A stretch of DNA of 26,277 nucleotides from DATLFP01 sp035540955 (GTDB lineage Bacteria; Actinomycetota; Acidimicrobiia; Acidimicrobiales; CADCSY01): the NCBI GenBank assembly GCA_035540955.1, contig DATLFP010000239.1, forward strand, positions 1 through 26,277, in the 5' to 3' direction. Below, in pieces: positions 1-7,289 of this stretch. Each line of letters starts with the position of its first letter. Within the stretch, counting starts at the first letter, position 1. The translations under genes and the position numbers were made by a program. Under the pieces are notes generated by a model that saw only the letters and a list, made by a program, of their open reading frames with translations, ran no database searches and was not told where the DNA came from.

Positions 1-636
1 GACGATCATCGTCATGCCCTCGCGCGCCAGCTCCTTCATGACGTCGAGGACCTCGTTGATCATCTCGGGGTCGAGGGCCGAGGTCGGCTCGTCGAACAGC
101 ATCACCTTGGGCTGCATGGCGAGGGCCCGGGCGATGGCGACCCGCTGCTGCTGACCGCCCGACAGCTGGCCCGGGTGCTTCAGGGCCTGCTCGGGGATCT
201 GGACCCGCTCCAGCAGCTCCATGGCGAGGGCGTCGGCCTCCCGCCGGGGCATCTTGCGGACGTGGCGGGGCGCCAGCGTGATGTTCTCCAGCACCGTTAG
301 GTGGGGGAAGAGGTTGAAGGACTGGAACACCATGCCCGTCTCCCGGCGGATGGCCTGGATGGCGCGGATGTCGTCGGACAGCTCGACCCCGTCGACCACG
401 ATCCGGCCGCGGTCGTGCTTCTCCAGCCGGTTGATGCAGCGGATGAGCGTCGACTTGCCCGAGCCCGACGGCCCGATGACCACCACGACCTCCTGGCGAC
501 CCACCCGCAGGTTGATGTCGCGGAGCGCCTGGAAGTCGTCGAAGAGCTTGTCGACGCCCTCGATCTCGATCATGACCTCGCCGGTTCCGGCCACCACCGT
601 GGCGTCGGCGAAGACGGTGTCGTCGTGCTCGGTCAT
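1..636 (-). CDS. aapP: Polar amino-acid ABC transporter ATP-binding protein (AapP/GlnQ type), 3' end cut by the window edge
   Basis: This is the cytoplasmic ATPase that powers uptake of polar amino acids by the preceding binding protein and permeases. The 212 visible residues contain Walker A GPSGSGKST (about 55-63), the Q-loop FQSFN (about 104-108), the signature LSGGQQQR (about 158-165) and Walker B VMLFDE (about 178-183). That order is canonical for the PAAT/GlnQ ATPase family, whose members are about 240-260 aa, so roughly 30-50 C-terminal residues lie beyond position 1. The ATG start overlaps the aapM stop in an ATGA, so the two are probably translationally coupled. A later ATG at residue 22 would also leave a complete ABC domain. 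The family is certain. The aap name rests on the operon context of two long permeases and an AapJ-like binding protein. Confidence 0.95.
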   Translation of the reverse strand, partial: MTEHDDTVFADATVVAGTGEVMIEIEGVDKLFDDFQALRDINLRVGRQEVVVVIGPSGSGKSTLIRCINRLEKHDRGRIVVDGVELSDDIRAIQAIRRETGMVFQSFNLFPHLTVLENITLAPRHVRKMPRREADALAMELLERVQIPEQALKHPGQLSGGQQQRVAIARALAMQPKVMLFDEPTSALDPEMINEVLDVMKELAREGMTMIV

Positions 637-1835
637 CGCGTGCCGACCCCCAGCTTTCGTTCGATGCGTTGGCTCTCGCGGGAGAGGGTGTAGGACCCGA
701 CCCAGAACAGGAGCGCGGCGAACACGAGGGTCTCGGCGATGAGGCCCTGTCCGCGGAACTCCGGTTGCTTGGTGACGTTGTCGGCCACCGACAGCACGTC
801 GAGGAAGCCGATGATGAACACCAGCGTGGTGTCCTTGAAGAGGGAGATGAACTGCCCGACGAGCGCCGGGATCACGTTGCGCAGCGCCTGGGGCAGCACG
901 ATCAGCCCGGTGATGCGCACCGGCGAGAGCCCCAGCGCCTGAGCGGCCTCGGTCTGGCCGCGGGGCACCGACTGCAGGCCGCCCCGGACGATCTCGGCGA
1001 CGTAGGCGGCGGTGAAGATCGTGAAGGCGACGATGACCCGCACGACCTTGCCGGGCAGCAGGTCGCGGGGGAAGAAGAAGCCGAGGGCGACGTCGCTCAT
1101 CAGCACGAGCACGACGAGGGGGATGCCGCGGAAGAACTCGATGACCCCGATCGACACCGCTCGCAGCGCCGGCAGGGTCGAGCGTCGGCCGAGCGCCAGC
1201 AGGACGCCGAGCGGGAAGCAGGCGATCATGCTCACCGACGCCAGCAGCAAGGTCAGCATCATCCCGCCCCACCGGTCCCAGCCGAGCGGGTCGGTGAGGA
1301 ACGGGAGGACGGCGAGGGGCAGGACGGCGGGGAGGGCGAAGATCGCCCACCCCACTCGCCGCGGGGTGCGGGCGCCGAGGAGCCGGCCGGCGACGGTGGC
1401 GGCGATGGTCGCCGCCGCGAGGAGCCACGGGCTGGCGGTTCGAGCGAGCAGGAGCAGCAGCAGGAGCAGCGTCAGCGCCGGCCAGTAGCGAGCGACGACG
1501 TCGCGCACCCGGTCGGTGAACGGGACGGTCGGCAGCGGGGTGCCGTTGGCGATGGCCGCCCCCAGCCGGCGGCGGGCGACCTGCCCGGCGACGAGCCCGG
1601 CGACGAAGCCGGCGCCGATGGCCACGACCGCGACGCGCCACTGGTCGCCGTTGGGGTAGCGGCCCACGAGGAAGAGGGTGAGGTTGGTGCGCACCACCTC
1701 CCACCGGCCGGTGACCACGACGAAGCGGGCCGTCCGGTAGAGCACCCAGCCGACGATCAGCCCGGCGACGATCGTCGTGACCGCGTCCCGGCGGTTGCGG
1801 AACAGGTTCGAGCGGGCCCAGGCGACCGCTGTCAT
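633..1835 (-). CDS. aapM: Polar amino-acid ABC transporter permease (AapM type)
   Basis: Inner-membrane permease of 400 aa that forms half of the channel of the amino-acid importer. The N-terminal half has several hydrophobic stretches, including a leucine-rich run. The C-terminal half is the His/Glu/Gln/Arg permease domain with the EAA loop (EAAQALGLSPVRITGLIVLPQA region) that contacts the ATPase, followed by QFISLFKDTTL, typical of this family. AapM and BztC proteins are similarly long because of an extra N-terminal membrane segment. The ATG start is part of an ATGA overlap with the aapQ stop. The reading frame stays open further upstream, but that part is antisense-like, arginine-rich sequence in another frame of aapQ, so I reject it. 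Length and pairing with a second long permease favour Aap/Bzt over GlnP. Confidence 0.93.
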   Translation of the reverse strand: MTAVAWARSNLFRNRRDAVTTIVAGLIVGWVLYRTARFVVVTGRWEVVRTNLTLFLVGRYPNGDQWRVAVVAIGAGFVAGLVAGQVARRRLGAAIANGTPLPTVPFTDRVRDVVARYWPALTLLLLLLLLARTASPWLLAAATIAATVAGRLLGARTPRRVGWAIFALPAVLPLAVLPFLTDPLGWDRWGGMMLTLLLASVSMIACFPLGVLLALGRRSTLPALRAVSIGVIEFFRGIPLVVLVLMSDVALGFFFPRDLLPGKVVRVIVAFTIFTAAYVAEIVRGGLQSVPRGQTEAAQALGLSPVRITGLIVLPQALRNVIPALVGQFISLFKDTTLVFIIGFLDVLSVADNVTKQPEFRGQGLIAETLVFAALLFWVGSYTLSRESQRIERKLGVGTR

Positions 1836-3022
1836 CGCTCCACCAGCGCCAACCGCCGGTTCACCTGGTTCGTGATCGCCGAGATCGTGAGCGACAGGGC
1901 CAGGTAGATGACCATGAGCAGCAGGTAGGACGGCACCGCCGGCGCCCGGCTGGCGATCGACACCTGCGTGACCTTCGTCAGCTCGAAGTAGCTGATGGCG
2001 ACGGCGAGCGACGAGTTCTTCGTGAGGTTGAGGTACTGGTTGGCGAGGGCGGGCACGGCGATGCGCATGGCCTGCGGGAGCACCACCTGGCGCATGCGCT
2101 GGCCAGAGGAGAGGGCGAGCGCGGTGGCGGCCTCGTTCTGGCCCTTCGGCACGGCTTGGATCGAGCCCCGCACGATCTCGGCCACGTGGCTGGCGGTGTA
2201 GAGGGCGAGCGCGCACAGCAGCGCCGCGTACTCGGGCGGCATGGCGATCCCGCCCCGCAGGACCCGGCCGTCGAGGTGAGGCGCGGTGACGTCGACGGGG
2301 CCGCCGGTGGCCAGGAACGCGGCCGCGACGACGGCCACGAACGCGACCGTCGCCGCCACCCCCGCGAACGCCGGCTGACCGGTGCGATCGAAGGCGCGGT
2401 GGCGCCACCGGGCCACGGCGACGGCCGCGGCGACGGCCACGACGAGGATGCCGAGCACGAGCCAGCCGCGGCCGTCGGTTCGGGCCCATGGCACGGCCAC
2501 CGCCCGCACGGAGATGACGAGCAGCCCGCTGACGGTCGTGGCGTCCTCGAGCCGGGGGAGGCGGAGGAACACGGCCAGGTAGGCGAACACGACGAGGACG
2601 AGCACCGGCACGTTGCGGAACAGCTCGACGTAGACCTTCGCGGCGCGCGAGACGAGCCAGTTCGTCGAGAGCCGGGCGATGCCGATGAGCGTGCCGAGGA
2701 CCGTGGCCAGCACGATGCCGGCCAGCGCCACCCGCACGGTGTTGCCGAGGCCGACGACGATCGCGTCACGGACGCTCTGCGTCGGGCGGAACGAGCTGCC
2801 GGCGATCGGGAACGTCGCCGGCTGGTCGAGGTAGTCGAAGGAGAGCGGGATGTTGGTCTTCGCCGAGTTGGCGCGGACGTTGCCGGCCAACCACAGCCCG
2901 AACGCGACGACCACGCCCAGGACCGCCGCCTGGAAGAGCGCCCGGAGGATCCGGACGTCACGCCAGAGCGGCGGCCTGGGCGAGAGGTTGGCCGTGGCCG
3001 TCGGGGTGACCGTCTCGCTCAG
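1832..3022 (-). CDS. aapQ: Polar amino-acid ABC transporter permease (AapQ type), start codon uncertain (CTG?)
   Basis: Second permease of the heterodimeric channel, 396 aa if it starts at 3022. The C-terminal half has the family hallmarks SHVAEIVRGSIQAVPKGQNEAATALALSSG (EAA loop, positions split here only by description) and ANQYLNLTKNSSLA. The first in-frame standard start is GTG at 2914, but that cuts the first membrane helix in half. The frame upstream encodes LSETVTPTATANLSPRPPLW followed by RDVRIL. The W-R-D-x-R element before helix 1 matches my memory of AapQ/BztB N-termini. No ATG, GTG or TTG exists in that upstream stretch. The only near-start is CTG at 3022-3020, just past the aapJ stop. 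I annotate from CTG as inference; an annotation from GTG 2914 would be the conservative alternative. Confidence 0.85.
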   Translation of the reverse strand: MSETVTPTATANLSPRPPLWRDVRILRALFQAAVLGVVVAFGLWLAGNVRANSAKTNIPLSFDYLDQPATFPIAGSSFRPTQSVRDAIVVGLGNTVRVALAGIVLATVLGTLIGIARLSTNWLVSRAAKVYVELFRNVPVLVLVVFAYLAVFLRLPRLEDATTVSGLLVISVRAVAVPWARTDGRGWLVLGILVVAVAAAVAVARWRHRAFDRTGQPAFAGVAATVAFVAVVAAAFLATGGPVDVTAPHLDGRVLRGGIAMPPEYAALLCALALYTASHVAEIVRGSIQAVPKGQNEAATALALSSGQRMRQVVLPQAMRIAVPALANQYLNLTKNSSLAVAISYFELTKVTQVSIASRAPAVPSYLLLMVIYLALSLTISAITNQVNRRLALVER

Positions 3023-3026
3023 CCGA

Positions 3027-4124
3027 TCACCGGTACGGCGGGGCGTAGAGCAGGCCGCCCTCGGTCCAGAGCGAGTTCACGCCCCGCTCGAGACCCAGCG
3101 GCGCGAGGTGGGCGTCGAAGATCTCGCCGTAGTTGCCGACCTGGCTGATGACCTGGACGGCGAAGTCGGCGGGCAGGCCGAGACCCGGGTCGAACGTGCC
3201 GCCCTCCTCGGTCTCGCCGAGGAAGGTCCGGATGCCCGGGTTGTCGCTGCCCTCGAAGTCGCCGATGTTCGACGACGTGATGCCGAACTCCTCGGCCTGG
3301 ATGGTGGCGAAGATCGCCCACTGGACGGCCTGGGCCAGCTCGACCTCACCGTCGCGCACGGCGGGCGCCAGCGGCTCCTTCGAGAACACGTCCTCGAGGA
3401 TCCGGAGCGCGTCTTCGCCTTCCGGGTACTCCGAGCGGAGGCCGGTGAGCTGGGAGCGGTCCGACGACCAGCCGTCACACCGGCCGGCCAGGAACGCCTC
3501 CTGGATGAGGTCGACCTCGGGGAAGGACAGCACCTCGGCGGGGGTGATCCCCAAACGGGAGAACTCGCTCGAGACGTTGCCCTCGGTGGTGGTGCCGGAG
3601 GCGACGCAGATGGTGGCGCCGTCCATGTCGGCCACCGTCTGGTACGGCGAGTCGGCGGCGACCATCATCCCCTGCCCGTCGTAGAAGTTGGGCTGGAGGA
3701 ACGTGGCGCCCTCGTTGCCGTCCCGGCCCGCGGTCCAGGTCGTGTTGCGGACCAGCACGTCGATCTCGCCGGACTGCAAGGCCGTGAACCGGGCCTCGGT
3801 GGCGAGGTCGATGAAGTCGACGGCATCGGCGTCGCCGAGGATGGCGGCGGCGATGACGCGGCAGAAGTCGGCGTCGAAGCCGACGTGGTCACCGTCGGGG
3901 GTGAGCACGGCGAAGCCGGGGAGGGCGTCGCGCGTGCCGCAGCGCACGGTGCCCCGCTCTTGGATCGTGGCGAGCAGGTTGCCGTTCTGCACGAGCGTGA
4001 TCTCGGTGTCGGTCGTGGTCGGCGTGGCCCCGTCGTCATCGTCGTCGCCACTGCAGGCGGCGAACACGAGGGAGAGGGCCACGGCGGCCGCTCCCCACCG
4101 GAACCTCCGCGAAAGGGTCGTCAT
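3027..4124 (-). CDS. aapJ: Polar amino-acid ABC transporter substrate-binding lipoprotein (AapJ type)
   Basis: Captures amino acids outside the membrane and delivers them to AapQM. The 365-aa protein has a signal peptide with an Arg-rich start, a hydrophobic core and a lipobox-like LVFAAC (Cys24), then an Asp-rich linker (SGDDDDD). The mature part follows the AapJ pattern: ERGTVRCGTRDALPGF, GFDADFCRVIAAAILGD, RFTALQSGEIDVLVRNTTWT and FYDGQGMMV, which are SBP_bac_3 features. The -3 residue of the lipobox is Phe, slightly off consensus. A good Shine-Dalgarno (GGAGG, 4133-4137 on the plus strand) sits 8 nt before the ATG. It is the first gene of the aapJQMP operon, and its stop lies next to the aapQ start region. 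The probable ligands are polar L-amino acids, by family. Confidence 0.95.
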   Translation of the reverse strand: MTTLSRRFRWGAAAVALSLVFAACSGDDDDDGATPTTTDTEITLVQNGNLLATIQERGTVRCGTRDALPGFAVLTPDGDHVGFDADFCRVIAAAILGDADAVDFIDLATEARFTALQSGEIDVLVRNTTWTAGRDGNEGATFLQPNFYDGQGMMVAADSPYQTVADMDGATICVASGTTTEGNVSSEFSRLGITPAEVLSFPEVDLIQEAFLAGRCDGWSSDRSQLTGLRSEYPEGEDALRILEDVFSKEPLAPAVRDGEVELAQAVQWAIFATIQAEEFGITSSNIGDFEGSDNPGIRTFLGETEEGGTFDPGLGLPADFAVQVISQVGNYGEIFDAHLAPLGLERGVNSLWTEGGLLYAPPYR

Positions 4125-4139
4125 GGGAGAAACCTCCGT

Positions 4140-4169
4140 ACGTAGGCAGCGCCGTCGACCCTAGGTCAA
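4140..4169 (-). promoter_or_regulatory. Putative promoter of the aap operon
   Basis: Reading the minus strand, TTGACC (4169-4164) is followed after 18 nt by CTACGT (4145-4140). These resemble -35 and -10 boxes of a housekeeping sigma factor. The Shine-Dalgarno and ATG of aapJ follow directly, implying a leader of only about 15 nt. The spacing and position are reasonable, but this is a match by eye. Confidence 0.45.
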
Positions 4170-4170
4170 C
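4154..4170. promoter_or_regulatory. Near-palindrome over the aap -35 box, candidate operator
   Basis: GTCGACC-CTA-GGTCAAC is a 7+3+7 inverted repeat with one mismatch. It covers the TTGACC hexamer proposed as the -35 box of the aapJ promoter. A dimeric repressor bound here would block the promoter. No regulator gene is adjacent, so its identity is unknown. Confidence 0.3.
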
Positions 4171-4197
4171 CGCCGCGGCCGCGCCCTCGAACCGCGA

Positions 4198-5712
4198 TCA
4201 GCGGAGCGGATGGTTGATGTCGGAGGTGAACGCGAAGCACTCGCACCCGAGGTCGTACGCGAGGTCGCGGACGGCGCCGGGACCGTCCGCCCGGCCGGGG
4301 CCGAACAGGATGTCGAAGGCGCCGGCGGGCGGGATCGACTCGATCTGGGCCGCGCCGTCGGCGATGGCTCGCGGGTGGACGCCGGCGACCCGGACGGCCT
4401 CGGCGATGAGCGAGAACGCGTCGCACGCCTTGCTCTGGAGGTTCCAGGACTCCCGCTGGTCGGGGTTGTTCCCGGCCTCCCGCTGGATCTCGCGGCAGTG
4501 GGTGGCGGCCGGGCTCGGGTCGCCCGGGTCCTGGGCGTTGTCGACGTCGTAGGAGGCGAAGTAGCCGACCCCCACGGCGCCGTTGAGCTGCTGCGGCGAC
4601 ACCGCCGTCTGGATGAGCAGTGGGGCGTTGCCGGTGGTGACGGTGTAGCGAGGGCGGTAGCGCTGGGACTCCGCCGCCTGCGGGAACAGGAGGAGGAAGA
4701 GCGACTCGACGATGACGTGGGTGACGCCGCTGCTCCGGAACTGGAGCACCGCCGAGCTCATGCCGTTCGTGTCGACGGCGCTCGTCAGCGCGAAGTCCGC
4801 CTCGATCTCGTGTCCGAGACCGCGCAGCGCGGCGCCGACGGCGTCGCGGAACGCCTCGCCCGACGGCGCGTCGGCGCGGATCACGCCGATCTTGGTGGGC
4901 GCCACGCCGGGTCCTCCGGTGGTCGTGTCCCAACCTTCGAAGTAGCCGGCGGCGTCGGCCCGCTGCAGCCACACCGGCGCCAGCCGCTCCATCATCGGGT
5001 TGCCGGTCGAGTAGATGAACGGCGCCCACTGCTCGAACCAGTACCGGGGATAGGGGATGTTGTCGTTGGCGATGAGCGGGATCTCGTTGTCGTAGAGGCA
5101 CTGGGGCAGCACGTCGCTCTGTGGCCCGGTGACGGCGATCACCGCGAACACCCGACGGTCCTCGACGAACCGGCTGCAGGCGGATTGGTCGGCACCGGGC
5201 CCGTCGGTGAGCAGGGCGGCGGTGTCGTAGTCGTAGAACACGATCACCACCTGGCGCCCGGCGATGCCGCCCCTCGCGTTCAGGTCGTCGGCGATCGCCC
5301 GGGCGATGCGCTCCTGGTCCCCGTAGTCGACGGCGTAGCCGAGGGTGGCGCCGGCGTTCGAGACGTCGTTCCACGTGAGGTAGCCGATGTAGATCTCGTC
5401 CTCCGTGAAGCCGGGACCGCTGGAGGCCCCGAGATCGGGCCCGGCCTGGCCGGCCGGCGCGCCGGGCACCGAGATCGGGGCGACGGACCCGGGAGAACCA
5501 CCGCCGGAGGCCGTCGCCGCGGTGCCGTCTGACGCGACGAGCGACGACGGATCACCGGTGGTCGCGCCGACCGACGGCGCCGCCCGCAATCCGCCGCTGG
5601 TGAGCCCGCCGGCGGTGCCGCCCTCGGCGTCGCCCTGCACCCGCGAGCCGCATGCGGCCAGCACCACCAGCGCGGCGGCGACGAGAGCCCGCACGAAGCG
5701 AGTCGACGTCAT
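4198..5712 (-). CDS. Orphan LIV-type (Peripla_BP_6) substrate-binding lipoprotein
   Basis: A secreted lipoprotein of 504 aa in the branched-chain amino acid/amide-binding family. The signal peptide ends in a clean lipobox, LVVLAAC (Cys21), followed by a long Gly/Ala/Ser-rich linker to about residue 100. The binding fold begins at FTEDEIYIGYLTWNDVSN and continues with DDLNARGGIAGRQV, CSRFVEDRRVFAVI and VIVESLFLL, typical two-lobe elements. It is longer than usual mainly because of the linker. The start ATG overlaps the stop of the dioxygenase gene upstream (ATGA), so the two are coupled. No permease or ATPase lies in this unit. It may use one of the LIV transporters elsewhere in the window or act as a sensor. 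The family is clear; the ligand is unknown. Confidence 0.88.
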   Translation of the reverse strand: MTSTRFVRALVAAALVVLAACGSRVQGDAEGGTAGGLTSGGLRAAPSVGATTGDPSSLVASDGTAATASGGGSPGSVAPISVPGAPAGQAGPDLGASSGPGFTEDEIYIGYLTWNDVSNAGATLGYAVDYGDQERIARAIADDLNARGGIAGRQVVIVFYDYDTAALLTDGPGADQSACSRFVEDRRVFAVIAVTGPQSDVLPQCLYDNEIPLIANDNIPYPRYWFEQWAPFIYSTGNPMMERLAPVWLQRADAAGYFEGWDTTTGGPGVAPTKIGVIRADAPSGEAFRDAVGAALRGLGHEIEADFALTSAVDTNGMSSAVLQFRSSGVTHVIVESLFLLLFPQAAESQRYRPRYTVTTGNAPLLIQTAVSPQQLNGAVGVGYFASYDVDNAQDPGDPSPAATHCREIQREAGNNPDQRESWNLQSKACDAFSLIAEAVRVAGVHPRAIADGAAQIESIPPAGAFDILFGPGRADGPGAVRDLAYDLGCECFAFTSDINHPLR

Positions 5713-6602
5713 GTGTGGGTGGCGCCGAGCAGGGCATCCCAGGCGTCGTCGCCGGTCGGCTCGAGCTGGCTCATGAACCGGCGCGGGCTGTCGGCGTGCT
5801 CACCGACGAGGATGACGCTGGTCGGGAGCAGGTACTGGATCACCACCATCTCCCGCACCGGCTTGCCGGCGGCGCGCGGGCGGCCACCGAAGTGCAGGCA
5901 CCGGGTCGTGTCGGCGAGGGCGACGGTTCCCGCCGGGCCGGTGACGGCCACGACCGCGTCCCAGCCGACGAGGTCGGCGACCGCGGCATCGTCCAGCATC
6001 GTGACGCCCCGGTAGTCGACGGCGTCGAGCACGGTCTGGGTCCGGTCGGCCGGGAGGGCGTGGAACGGCCCGCAGTCCTCGTCGACGTCGGTCAGGTGGA
6101 CGAACAGCTTGAACGAGATCGTGTCCTCGGGGTCGAGGTGGAAGCGGTGGGGCGAGTTCTCCTTCAGCTCCTCCTGGTGCGCACGGGTCACGAACGCGTT
6201 GAACAGGATCGGCATCATCCCGAAGTAGCGGACGACGGGGGCCAGCAGGAGCGGCTGGGTGGCCAGCCCGATGACGGGGCCATCGGCGGCGAACTCGTGG
6301 CCGAGCACCGGGAACTGCAGCGCGCCGTTGTCGATGCCCGCCGTGCGCCCGTCGAGCAGCGCCACCGCCTCGTCGCGCGCCGCCCGTGTCTCCTCCACGA
6401 GCTCGACGACGGCGACCGCCCGGTCGTGGGGGACCGTGATGCCGTTCCCGTGCTGCGCCAGGTAGGTGCGGCCCAGCTCGACGCGGGCGGCCATCGCCTC
6501 GCGCTTGGCGGCCGCGATCTCGTCGTGGGTCTGCTGCCGCTCGGCGAAGCTCTTGCGGCCGAACGCCGAGCGCCGAGCCTCGTAGTCGGTCGTCTCCGCC
6601 AC
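5709..6602 (-). CDS. PhyH-like Fe(II)/2-oxoglutarate-dependent dioxygenase family protein
   Basis: Probable cytoplasmic non-haem iron oxygenase of 297 aa. The metal-binding triad reads His155-Leu-Asp157 in PHRFHLDPED, then a distal His237 in DTTRCLHFGG, with Arg241 or Arg243 placed to bind 2-oxoglutarate. KLFVHLTDVDEDCGPFHALP is the typical strand after the HxD motif in the phytanoyl-CoA dioxygenase superfamily. The N-terminal 80 residues are helical and charged. The start is GTG, with GAGGAC about 7 nt upstream, and a 15-codon ORF ends 1 nt before it. It overlaps the next gene, a binding lipoprotein, by 4 nt. Assignment to the superfamily rests on motifs. The substrate is unknown, and some PhyH relatives have lost activity, but here the triad looks intact. 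Confidence 0.75.
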   Translation of the reverse strand: MAETTDYEARRSAFGRKSFAERQQTHDEIAAAKREAMAARVELGRTYLAQHGNGITVPHDRAVAVVELVEETRAARDEAVALLDGRTAGIDNGALQFPVLGHEFAADGPVIGLATQPLLLAPVVRYFGMMPILFNAFVTRAHQEELKENSPHRFHLDPEDTISFKLFVHLTDVDEDCGPFHALPADRTQTVLDAVDYRGVTMLDDAAVADLVGWDAVVAVTGPAGTVALADTTRCLHFGGRPRAAGKPVREMVVIQYLLPTSVILVGEHADSPRRFMSQLEPTGDDAWDALLGATHT

Positions 6603-6603
6603 G

Positions 6604-6651
6604 TCAGTCCTCGGTCCCGCTCCGACCCGGCGTGCGGTACTGCATGGTCAT
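6604..6651 (-). CDS. Possible 15-codon leader ORF before the dioxygenase gene
   Basis: ATG at 6651 opens a 15-residue frame, MTMQYRTPGRSGTED, whose TGA ends 1 nt before the GTG start of the dioxygenase gene. Its final codons contain the GAGGAC that serves as the Shine-Dalgarno of that gene, so translation of the leader could open or block it. The residues also resemble the N-terminus of aldo/keto reductases (M-x-YR-x-LGRSG), so a degenerate remnant is an alternative. Expression is unproven. Confidence 0.3.
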   Translation of the reverse strand: MTMQYRTPGRSGTED

Positions 6652-6694
6652 GCTGTCGGCCCCCCAGCCCCGAGTCGTCGTCCCGCGAGACTCG

Positions 6695-6711
6695 TGATAC
6701 CGAGAGTATCA
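6695..6711. promoter_or_regulatory. 17-bp perfect palindrome, candidate operator in the divergent promoter region
   Basis: TGATAC-CGAGA-GTATCA is a 6+5+6 perfect inverted repeat in a local AT-richer patch. It lies about 90 nt upstream of the dioxygenase start and 118 nt upstream of the DUF4260-type gene. On the minus strand its TTGATACT part contains a weak -10-like GATACT. The size and symmetry fit a dimeric helix-turn-helix regulator. Confidence 0.45.
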
Positions 6712-6752
6712 AGAGGTCGGTGGGCGACGCCGGCCGGCCCGACCGGGTTCCT

Positions 6753-6807
6753 GCCGTTCTGGGACCGATCGGGTACGACGGGCCGGCCCGATCGGTCCCA
6801 GAACGGC
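6753..6807. repeat. 21-bp perfect inverted repeat with 13-nt loop
   Basis: The arms at 6753-6773 and 6787-6807 are perfect reverse complements (left arm begins GCCGTTCTGGGACC). In RNA the stem could extend by about 4 more pairs with G-U wobbles. The loop contains GGGCCGG, and GGCCGGCCCGA also occurs just left of the left arm and again at the loop-right arm junction. No T-tract follows on either strand, so a simple intrinsic terminator is unlikely. It lies 22 nt upstream of the DUF4260-type start, in what is probably its leader. It could be an attenuator-like hairpin or a dispersed REP-like repeat. Confidence 0.7.
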
Positions 6808-6828
6808 GGGGCTGCGAGACTGGGGCCG

Positions 6829-7236
6829 GTGGACGACGTGCGCGGCGGGCCTCCCGCAGTCAGCGGGTTCCCGCTGCGGCTGCTGCGGTCGGAGGGGCTC
6901 GTGCTCCTGGCAGCAGCGCTCGCGACGTTCGCCGTCGGCCTCGACGAGCCGCTGTGGCTGGTGCCGGCGCTGCTGCTCGTACCCGACGTGCTCATGGTCG
7001 GCTACGCCCGCTCGAACCGGCTCGGCGCGCTCCTGTACAACCTGGCCCACTCCTACCCGGCGCCGGCGCTGCTGGGTGCGCTGGCGCTCGCCGCCGAGCG
7101 GACGTGGTGGCAGGGCGTCGCCCTCATCTGGTTCGCCCACATCGGCATGGACCGCGCCCTCGGCTACGGCCTGAAGTACGACACCGGCGTCTCCGACACC
7201 CACCTCGGCCGGATCGGTCGCCACCGCGATTCCTGA
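6829..7236 (+). CDS. DUF4260-type small membrane protein
   Basis: A 135-aa hydrophobic protein. After LRLLRSEGLVLLAAALATFAV there are two or three further membrane stretches (PLWLVPALLLVPDVLMVGYA; PAPALLGALALA; WWQGVALIWFAHIGMDRALGYGLKY). The pattern EGL...Y...LLLVPDxxMxGY...GAxLYNLAHSY...WFAHIGxDRxLGYGLKY, followed by F or D-T and THLG, is the DUF4260 signature as I know it. Function is unknown for the family. The GTG at 6829 is chosen because it gives the family's usual length. The frame is open further upstream but that part encodes only the 6753-6807 inverted repeat. It diverges from the dioxygenase gene and converges on the molybdopterin oxidoreductase gene. Confidence 0.82.
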   Translation: MDDVRGGPPAVSGFPLRLLRSEGLVLLAAALATFAVGLDEPLWLVPALLLVPDVLMVGYARSNRLGALLYNLAHSYPAPALLGALALAAERTWWQGVALIWFAHIGMDRALGYGLKYDTGVSDTHLGRIGRHRDS

Positions 7237-7238
7237 TC

Positions 7239-7258
7239 GGCCCGTGGGGTGGTGGGCC
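7239..7258. terminator. Weak hairpin between convergent genes, possible terminator
   Basis: GGCCC (7239-7243) and GGGCC (7254-7258) pair around a 10-nt loop, followed by CTTGTCT. It begins 3 nt after the DUF4260-type stop and lies 32 nt beyond the end of the molybdopterin oxidoreductase gene. The stem is short and the T content low, so this is tentative. Confidence 0.25.
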
Positions 7259-7289
7259 CTTGTCTCGGTCGTCCGATGCGCGATGCCAT

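Noticed and set aside
1832..2914. aapQ starting at GTG 2914
   Set aside because: It truncates the first transmembrane helix and the W-R-D-x-R element. Retained only as a conservative alternative in the annotation.
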